Below, piece by piece: positions 63,520 to 64,000 of a stretch of DNA of 64,000 nt. Where the stretch lies: positions 248,001-312,000 of the forward strand of contig NZ_BPRC01000002.1 of the NCBI RefSeq assembly GCF_022179725.1, in the 5' to 3' direction. Source of the stretch: Methylorubrum aminovorans. GTDB taxonomy: Bacteria; Pseudomonadota; Alphaproteobacteria; Rhizobiales; Beijerinckiaceae. The notes beneath the pieces are model-generated. The model did not search any database. It was not told where the DNA came from and saw only the letters and a program-made list of their open reading frames with translations. The number at the start of each line of letters is the position of its first letter. The first letter of the stretch is position 1. The position numbers were made by a program, and so were the translations under genes.

Positions 63520-63951
63520 ATGCCGATCCGGCGCGAGCACCGTTTCTTCTACCCAATCGACTGGCCGCAGCTCTCGGCGGTGATCCGCTTCGGCCGCGCC
63601 AAGGGGCGGTGCGAAGCGTGCCAGCGTCCGCACGGGCGCACGGTGTTCTGCCTCGGTGATGGGCGCTGGTGGGACGACGAGGCGGCCTCCTGGCGCGATG
63701 GGACGGGTGGGCTCGTCTGCATCGAGGTCGATGCGGCCGACGTGCTCGGCGAGATCCGAACAACGCGGGTCGTGCTCGCCACCGGCCACCGGAACCACGA
63801 CACAGCCGACAACTCCGCGGCGAACCTCGCAGCATGGTGTCAGCGCTGCCACATGCTCCACGATCGACCGGAACACATGCGGCGGCGCTGGTGGACGCTG
63901 TTCAGGCGAAAGGCGCTCGGCGACCTGTTCCGCGGCCCCTACGGCTTATAG
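63520..63951 (+). CDS. HNH-type endonuclease-like protein
   Basis: 143 residues. Zinc pairs C31/C34 (CEACQRPHG) and C107/C110 (WCQRCHMLHDRPEH) flank a beta-beta-alpha core (VVLATGHRNHDTADNSAANL), the layout of HNH proteins common on phages and genomic islands. Likely a nicking or restriction-type nuclease; the target is unknown. The true HNH histidine triad needs an alignment. It closes the window, followed by a hairpin at 63966. Confidence 0.72.
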   Translation: MPIRREHRFFYPIDWPQLSAVIRFGRAKGRCEACQRPHGRTVFCLGDGRWWDDEAASWRDGTGGLVCIEVDAADVLGEIRTTRVVLATGHRNHDTADNSAANLAAWCQRCHMLHDRPEHMRRRWWTLFRRKALGDLFRGPYGL

Positions 63952-63965
63952 GACCTGAAAACGAA

Positions 63966-63990
63966 AACGGCCGGGACTCGCCCGGCCGTT
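63966..63990 (+). terminator. Hairpin after the HNH gene
   Basis: AACGGCCGGG-ACTCG-CCCGGCCGTT, a perfect 10-bp stem 14 nt after the stop, with only a short TCCTAATTGTT tail to the window end. Confidence 0.7.
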
Positions 63991-64000
63991 CCTAATTGTT

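Overview
The window is a GC-rich stretch of an alphaproteobacterial chromosome. Gene content and protein sequences suggest a pink-pigmented methylotroph of the Methylobacterium/Methylorubrum group, close to M. extorquens. The pointers are a complete N-methylglutamate pathway for methylamine use, PEP carboxykinase and an mdh-sucCD-sucAB-lpd block, Hsp20 followed by DUF1150, and FlaF and FlaG-like proteins. The assignment rests on recognition of families, not on a database search. Almost everything is dense chromosomal core. Only the last 2.3 kb looks like an integrated element.

Layout. 1-0.8 kb: 3' part of thiC. 1-3.1 kb: orphan FlaG-like and FlaF proteins and three small exported or membrane proteins. 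3.2-6.9 kb (minus): a secreted protein, exbB, exbD, a TonB/TolA-like protein and a metallophosphoesterase, in transcription order. 7.5-8.4 kb: Hsp20 and DUF1150. 8.4-15 kb: alpha/beta hydrolase, two GT4 glycosyltransferases, infC (probable ATT start) and a glycogen-debranching-type glucosidase. 15.3-15.9 kb: HigB/HigA toxin-antitoxin pair behind a palindromic operator. 16-21.3 kb: rpmI-rplT, pheS-pheT and a DUF1186/SEC-C protein. 21.3-25.7 kb: moeB/thiF-type E1 enzyme, dapE, and def-fmt-truA (minus). 25.8-29.3 kb (minus): GT87-type membrane glycosyltransferase, DprE1-like oxidase and DprE2-like reductase. 29.6-36.4 kb: recR, pckA, rlmN, a fused aroK-aroB gene and a TetR regulator.

36.7-47.2 kb is the TCA-cycle block mdh, sucC, sucD, sucA, sucB, a DUF4241 gene and lpd. 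The DUF4241 gene overlaps lpd by 4 nt. A LOV-domain hybrid histidine kinase and a small WG-repeat protein follow. 49.8-60.8 kb is the N-methylglutamate pathway. mgdABCD (N-methylglutamate dehydrogenase) is on the minus strand. A GlxA-type AraC regulator and mgsABC (N-methylglutamate synthase) plus gmaS (gamma-glutamylmethylamide synthetase) are on the plus strand. Together they would move the methyl group of methylamine through gamma-glutamylmethylamide and N-methylglutamate to formaldehyde or methylene-H4F, feeding one-carbon metabolism.

From 61.6 kb a tRNA-Gly(CCC) gene with encoded CCA is followed directly by a tyrosine recombinase facing it, an excisionase-like small gene, a 5'-truncated HigA-type antitoxin and an HNH protein. 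This looks like the left edge of an element integrated at the tRNA 3' end; the other edge lies outside the window. Four intergenic palindromic repeats of two families (22.2, 32.2, 49.1 and 56.2 kb) are scattered through the core. No CRISPR array, rRNA or transposase was seen.

The best leads for something under-described are the DprE1/DprE2/GT87 cassette in a Gram-negative methylotroph, the DUF4241 gene inside the TCA operon, and the inverted repeat across the start of the glxA-type regulator.
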